Of a DNA stretch of 18,054 bases, positions 14,934 through 18,054 are shown one piece after another. Position 1 is the first letter of the stretch, and each line of letters begins with the position of its first letter. Where the stretch lies: NCBI GenBank assembly GCA_946887105.1, contig CAMPKJ010000073.1, positions 1 to 18,054 on the forward strand, written 5' to 3'. The notes below the pieces were generated by a model, which saw only the letters and a program-made list of their open reading frames with translations, ran no database searches and had not been told where the DNA came from. The position numbers and the translations under genes are program-made. Origin of the DNA: an uncultured Acidobacteriota bacterium (GTDB lineage: Bacteria; Acidobacteriota; Thermoanaerobaculia; Gp7-AA8).

Positions 14934-15365
14934 TTAACGCCCGAGGCGGCGGAGGGATTCCAACAGCTCGGGAAGGATGGCGGACGCGTCCTCGTATTGG
15001 ATCAGCCGGACGCCCGGATCTCCCGCGATCATGGCGCTGCAGCGCTGGGTGAAGGTTCTCCGGTAAAGCGCGATCACCGGGATCTGCCGGATCCGGGTGG
15101 CGTACGCGATCTCATAGCCGACGCCGAGGGATGGCACCGAGATCTCGGCCACGACGAGGTCGGCCTCGTCCAGCCAGCCGAGGTCGCGGGCGCAAATGTC
15201 GGGCGGATGGAGCATTTCACCGCCCGCGCCGACATCTTCGGCCGCCACGGCGCCGGCGAGCACGCGATATCCCTCGTTCTCCAGCACTTGCACGAGCCGC
15301 CGGTAGAGCCCGACATCGGCGCGTCCGCCGGAAATCGCGCCGGAGAAGTAGATCGTCGTCGCCAC
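14934..15365 (-). CDS. DNPH1/Rcl-like 2'-deoxynucleoside 5'-phosphate N-hydrolase
   Basis: The 143-residue protein belongs to the nucleoside 2-deoxyribosyltransferase fold and most resembles DNPH1 (Rcl), which cleaves the base-sugar bond of deoxynucleoside monophosphates, including damaged ones. Family features are IYFSGAISGGR at 5-15 (phosphate-binding loop), Asp61 in ARDLGWL, and VVAEISVPSLGVGYE at 71-85 with Glu85 as probable nucleophile. The 24-residue spacing between Asp61 and Glu85 equals that in human DNPH1 as I recall it. The start is GTG at 15365; no in-frame ATG precedes the conserved N-terminus. It lies 29 bases from the divergent rng start, without a Shine-Dalgarno site. The role is probably nucleotide-pool cleaning; true deoxyribosyltransfer is the alternative. 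The gene ends 14 bases before the tRNA promoter. Confidence 0.88.
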   Translation of the reverse strand: MATTIYFSGAISGGRADVGLYRRLVQVLENEGYRVLAGAVAAEDVGAGGEMLHPPDICARDLGWLDEADLVVAEISVPSLGVGYEIAYATRIRQIPVIALYRRTFTQRCSAMIAGDPGVRLIQYEDASAILPELLESLRRLGR

Positions 15366-15373
15366 GCCATCGC

Positions 15374-15383
15374 AGTCTACAAT
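15374..15383. promoter_or_regulatory. Overlapping divergent -10-like boxes
   Basis: In the 29-bp gap between the two divergent starts, TACAAT (15378-15383, plus strand) lies 11 bases before the rng ATG, and TAGACT (15374-15379, minus strand) lies eight bases before the GTG at 15365. The two boxes share two bases. Neither gene has a Shine-Dalgarno site, which fits leaderless transcripts from a shared divergent promoter. No good -35 box is seen for either. Confidence 0.45.
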
Positions 15384-15394
15384 TCGCGCCGCGT

Positions 15395-16891
15395 ATGTCG
15401 CGGGAGATCGTCATCAATGCCACGCGGCACGAGTCGCGGATTGCGGTTCTGGACGAGGGGCAGGTCGTCGAGCTGTGGGTGGAGCGGACGCGTCATCGCA
15501 CGATCGTTGGCAACATCTACAAAGGCCGAGTGACCAAGGTCCTGCCCGGCATGCAGTCCGCCTTCGTCGACCTCGGCTTAGAGCGCGATGCCTTCCTCTA
15601 CGTCTCCGACGTGATCGAGGACCTCGAGGAGTACGAGAGCGAAACGCCCGACGAGCTGCATCTCGACGACGTCGCGCCACATCGTCCCGAGGCGTCGATC
15701 TCCGATCTCCTTCGCGAAGGACAGGAGATCGTCGTGCAGGTGTCGAAGGACACCATCGCCGGAAAAGGCGCGCGCATCACCAGCCACATCACGCTGCCAG
15801 GGCGCTTTCTCGTCTACATGCCGACGGTGAATCACGTCGGCGTCTCGCGCCGCATCGAAGACGAGGAAGAGCGCGCGCGGCTCAAGGAAATGCTGGAGCG
15901 AATCCGCCCGCACAGCCACGGCGGCTTCATCGTGCGCACCGCGGGCGAAGGTCGCGGCGAGGAGGAGTTCCTCGCCGATCTCCGCTATCTCACCGAACTG
16001 TGGGAACAGATCAAGCGCCGTGCGGAGAAATCATCGGCGCCGAATGCCATCCATCACGATCTCGATCTCGTGCTGCGCACCATCCGCGACGTGCTTTCCG
16101 CGGAGTTCAAGAGCGTGTGGGTCGACTCCGTCGATCAGTACCAGCGCATCGTCGAGTTTCTCGATCAGATCCAGCCGCAGCTCGTCTCGCGCGTGCGCCT
16201 CTATCGCCGCGACGAGCCGATCTTCGACGACTTCGGCATCGAGCCGGAGATCGCGAAGGCGCTCAAGTCGAAGGTGTGGCTGAAGTCCGGCGGCTACATC
16301 GTCATCAATCAGACCGAGGCGCTGGTGGCGATCGACGTGAACACAGGCAAATACGTCGGGAAGAAGAATCTCGAAGAGACCGTGTTCCGCACCAATCTCG
16401 AAGCCGCGAAGGAGATCGTGCGGCAGATCCGCCTCCGCGACCTGGGCGGAATCATCGTGCTCGACTTCATCGACATGGAAGAGCCGGCGAACCGCCAGCG
16501 GCTGTTCGAGGCGCTCGAGAACGAGATCCGCAAGGACCGCTCGAAGACGAAGATCCTGCAGATCTCCGAGTTCGGGCTGATCGAGATGACGCGGAAACGC
16601 GTGCGGCAGAGCCTCGAGCGCTCGCTCACGCAGGCGTGTCCGTACTGCGGAGGCAGCGGACGCATCAAGTCGAACACCACCATCGCCCTCGAAGTGTGGC
16701 GCGAGCTGATGAAGCTGCGCGATTTCCACGAAGGGCAGGACGTGATCGTGCGCGTCAATCCGGTGGTCTACGGGACGATGCACACCGGCGATCCGATCTT
16801 CGAGGAAGTGGAGCGGACGCTGGGCATCCATCTTGTGTTCAAGCCGGACGAGTCGCTGCACCATGAGCAGTTCGACGTCATGCGCATCTGA
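15395..16891 (+). CDS. rng: Ribonuclease G (RNase E/G family)
   Basis: RNase G is a single-strand-specific endoribonuclease involved in 16S rRNA 5' maturation and mRNA decay. The 498-residue protein has an S1-like domain (about 36-135), a central RNase H-like/5'-sensor region, and the catalytic Mg-binding residues Asp314 in AIDVNTG and Asp357 in IVLDFIDM. The zinc-link CPYCGG at 415-420 lets RNase E/G monomers pair through Zn. Length matches RNase G (about 490) and lacks the long scaffold tail of RNase E. The ATG at 15395 is supported by the conserved start SREIVINAT. It has no Shine-Dalgarno and a -10-like box 11 bases upstream. Its downstream neighbour is a small zinc-ribbon gene, 68 bases later. 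Confidence 0.96.
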   Translation: MSREIVINATRHESRIAVLDEGQVVELWVERTRHRTIVGNIYKGRVTKVLPGMQSAFVDLGLERDAFLYVSDVIEDLEEYESETPDELHLDDVAPHRPEASISDLLREGQEIVVQVSKDTIAGKGARITSHITLPGRFLVYMPTVNHVGVSRRIEDEEERARLKEMLERIRPHSHGGFIVRTAGEGRGEEEFLADLRYLTELWEQIKRRAEKSSAPNAIHHDLDLVLRTIRDVLSAEFKSVWVDSVDQYQRIVEFLDQIQPQLVSRVRLYRRDEPIFDDFGIEPEIAKALKSKVWLKSGGYIVINQTEALVAIDVNTGKYVGKKNLEETVFRTNLEAAKEIVRQIRLRDLGGIIVLDFIDMEEPANRQRLFEALENEIRKDRSKTKILQISEFGLIEMTRKRVRQSLERSLTQACPYCGGSGRIKSNTTIALEVWRELMKLRDFHEGQDVIVRVNPVVYGTMHTGDPIFEEVERTLGIHLVFKPDESLHHEQFDVMRI

Positions 16892-16959
16892 CAGGCGTTG
16901 GATCGCAGGCCTCACGGCCCGGGCATGTGCCGTGCAGTAAAGCCCCGCTCGGAGTCGCA

Positions 16960-17244
16960 ATGGCGCTCGACGAGACGTTTACCAATCTGGCGGCCTTCCT
17001 GAACAGCCTGGATGCCGAGGGGGAGCAGAAATTCGAGCTCTCTCACTCGCTGGTGATCATCTGTCCGGACTGCGGGAAGAACATCGCCTATCGCGGACGC
17101 TGTCCGAAGTGCGCGGGCAACAGCTGGATTCCGGCCGGGCATGCCGGAGGGATCTTCGAGCGTACGAAAGCGCAGCGGTTGCGGCGGATGATCGCGGATG
17201 AGGATGTGACGCTGCGCGGAGAGCGTTCCGCGGAAGAGCGTTAG
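16960..17244 (+). CDS. Small zinc-ribbon protein of unknown function
   Basis: I do not recognise this 94-residue protein as a named family. It has one treble-clef-like zinc ribbon, CPDCGKNIAYRGRCPKC (35-51), with the four cysteines at 35, 38, 48 and 51. A short N-terminal region (FTNLAAFLNSL) and a basic then acidic C-terminal tail (RTKAQRLRRMIADED) flank it. GGAG six bases before the ATG at 16960 decides this start over an ATG at 16927. It could bind nucleic acid or protein, but nothing more specific can be supported. It may be co-transcribed with rng. Its stop overlaps the stop of the convergent DUF507 gene by two bases. Confidence 0.75.
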   Translation: MALDETFTNLAAFLNSLDAEGEQKFELSHSLVIICPDCGKNIAYRGRCPKCAGNSWIPAGHAGGIFERTKAQRLRRMIADEDVTLRGERSAEER

Positions 17245-17525
17245 GAGTCGAGTCCCTCGCGCAGGTACTCCTCCTCCATCAGCTGACGGAAGAGCTCTTC
17301 GTACTCGCGCGTCTTGGGCTTGGGTGCGCCGCGCATCGTGGCCATGCGGCGGCGGGCGTTCTCCTGACAATCCTCTTCGCGGCGGAGCTCTTCGGCGAGA
17401 GCCTGCGCGACAGCCTGGCGGACCACTTCTCGATCCTTGAGCAGCACCACCGCGCGCGAGCGCGCGAGCGCGTCCACCAGCTCGCGTGCGAGATGGCTCA
17501 AGCGCTCGCGTGACGGGCGGACCAT
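17241..17525 (-). CDS. DUF507 family protein
   Basis: The 94-residue protein matches the DUF507 pattern as I recall it: an N-terminal RERLSHLARELVDAL helix, a central segment LKDREVVRQAVAQALAEEL followed by a run of charged residues, and a C-terminal REYEELFRQLMEEEYLREG. It is predicted almost wholly helical and has no signal or membrane segment. The function of DUF507 is unknown. I chose the ATG at 17525 because similarity starts at RPSRERL; an upstream ATG at 17612 would overlap gyrA in another frame. The gene follows gyrA by 40 bases. TAGAAT (17534-17539) lies eight bases before the ATG and no Shine-Dalgarno is visible, so it may also have its own leaderless transcript. Confidence 0.85.
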   Translation of the reverse strand: MVRPSRERLSHLARELVDALARSRAVVLLKDREVVRQAVAQALAEELRREEDCQENARRRMATMRGAPKPKTREYEELFRQLMEEEYLREGLDS

Positions 17526-17565
17526 TGCCGCTGATTCTACGGCCACGAGCGTCTCCGCCGACGCT

Positions 17566-18054
17566 TTAGTGGACCGGCTCTTCGTCGGTTCCTTCTTCGC
17601 CGCCGCCTTCAATCGTCTCGCTCTCCTCGGATACTTCGCTCTTGTCGTCTTCGCGATCGACGACCTTCACGGCCGCGACGACGGTATCGCCTTCGTCGAT
17701 GTTGATCACGCGCACGCCCTGCGTGTTGCGTCCCATCGAACGGATGTCGTCGACCGAGACGCGGATCATCATGCCCTGCTCGGTGATGAGCAACAGCTGA
17801 TCGCCTGCATACACGTGCGCGGCGCCCGCAACCTTGCCGTTCTTTTCGGTGATGCGAATGTTCGACACGCCCTGCGCACCGCGCGCGGTGAGGCGGTAGG
17901 CGCGAACCGGCGTGCGCTTGCCGAAACCCTTTTCGGTGACGGTGAGAATCGTGCCGTAGACGTCGTCGACCGGCGTGAGCGTTTCCTCTTCGGCCGACTC
18001 TTCTTCCGCCGCTTCGACCGCGGTTTCGCCCGTTTCGCCCGTTTCGCCCGTTTC
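17566..18054 (-). CDS. gyrA: DNA gyrase subunit A, C-terminal part (truncated by window edge)
   Basis: The last 162 residues of GyrA are present; the N-terminal breakage-reunion domain lies outside the window. The visible part is the end of the DNA-wrapping beta-pinwheel. The blade segments include ILTVTEKGFGKRTPV, RGAQGVSNIRITEKNGKV, and DIRSMGRNTQGVRVINI with the conserved GRNTQGVR. The protein ends in an acidic tail (DREDDKSEVSEESE and on to EEPVH), a feature that tunes supercoiling in other gyrases. GyrA is preferred over ParC because of the regular blade motifs. An acidic insertion, beginning with at least three Glu-Thr-Gly units at the window edge and continuing to just before LTPVDDVYG, interrupts the pinwheel. 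DUF507 lies downstream on the same strand. Confidence 0.95.
   Translation of the reverse strand, partial: ETGETGETGETAVEAAEEESAEEETLTPVDDVYGTILTVTEKGFGKRTPVRAYRLTARGAQGVSNIRITEKNGKVAGAAHVYAGDQLLLITEQGMMIRVSVDDIRSMGRNTQGVRVINIDEGDTVVAAVKVVDREDDKSEVSEESETIEGGGEEGTDEEPVH
18023..18054. repeat. 9-bp tandem repeat inside gyrA
   Basis: GTTTCGCCC is repeated three times with a partial fourth unit (plus-strand reading) and runs off the window edge. The 9-base unit keeps the gyrA frame and encodes Gly-Glu-Thr on the minus strand, so copy-number changes would be tolerated in frame. Confidence 0.9.

Noticed and set aside
13477..14937. 486-codon plus-strand frame opposite xdhC-mocA
   Set aside because: It also runs through the tRNA-Asn gene and has no family resemblance.
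16913..16934. Terminator after rng (CACGGC/GCCGTG stem)
   Set aside because: The stem is six pairs with a ten-base loop and no U-run, too weak to call.

Overview
The window is GC-rich bacterial chromosome, densely packed with genes. The gene content fits a free-living Gram-negative-type bacterium: hslVU, RNase G, gyrA, an ECF-type sigma factor paired with a Hanks-type kinase, a Tat-exported molybdenum hydroxylase and a large secreted hydrolase. The style (sigma/kinase pairs, DUF507 beside gyrA, dispersed GC-rich repeats, several genes without Shine-Dalgarno sites) suggests Acidobacteriota or a neighbouring soil phylum. That placement is inference, because no rRNA or marker comparison was possible. 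No mobile element, prophage, CRISPR array or defence island is visible, and most of the window is core or ordinary accessory metabolism.

Layout. Positions 1-379 hold three diverged copies of a repeat with a GCGATCGC palindromic core, leading into hslV (380-919) and hslU (926-2326). A 108-bp spacer carrying an inverted repeat separates hslU from an aldehyde dehydrogenase of the succinate-semialdehyde type (2435-3799), the last gene of the rightward block. From 14871 down to 3802 everything lies on the minus strand. In order of transcription it contains tRNA-Asn(GTT), a fused XdhC-MocA protein, the paoA-paoB-paoC aldehyde oxidoreductase genes, a secreted multidomain lipase-like protein, an ECF-type sigma factor, a membrane-anchored Ser/Thr kinase, and a membrane/DUF1579-like fusion protein. 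Further right, a minus-strand DNPH1-like nucleotide hydrolase (14934-15365) diverges from rng (15395-16891). rng is followed by a small zinc-ribbon protein (16960-17244) that converges on DUF507 (17241-17525), which lies just downstream of the 3' end of gyrA (17566 to the window edge).

How the genes work together. HslV and HslU form one ATP-dependent protease. PaoA (2Fe-2S, Tat signal), PaoB (FAD plus a probable 4Fe-4S cluster) and PaoC (molybdopterin cytosine dinucleotide) form a probable periplasmic aldehyde oxidoreductase. The fused XdhC-MocA protein would supply it with cytidylylated, sulfurated cofactor, so cofactor finishing and enzyme sit in one operon. The sigma factor and kinase overlap by ATGA and probably form one signalling unit; whether the secreted hydrolase upstream or the membrane fusion protein downstream belongs to its circuit is open.

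The most interesting signals are the XdhC-MocA fusion heading paoABC, the kinase with a very short activation segment beside its sigma factor, the protein with an apparent signal peptide in its middle, the inverted repeat covering the dehydrogenase ribosome-binding site, -10-like boxes directly in front of SD-less start codons (leaderless candidates), the hslV-upstream repeats, and a 9-bp tandem repeat that puts Glu-Thr-Gly units into GyrA.
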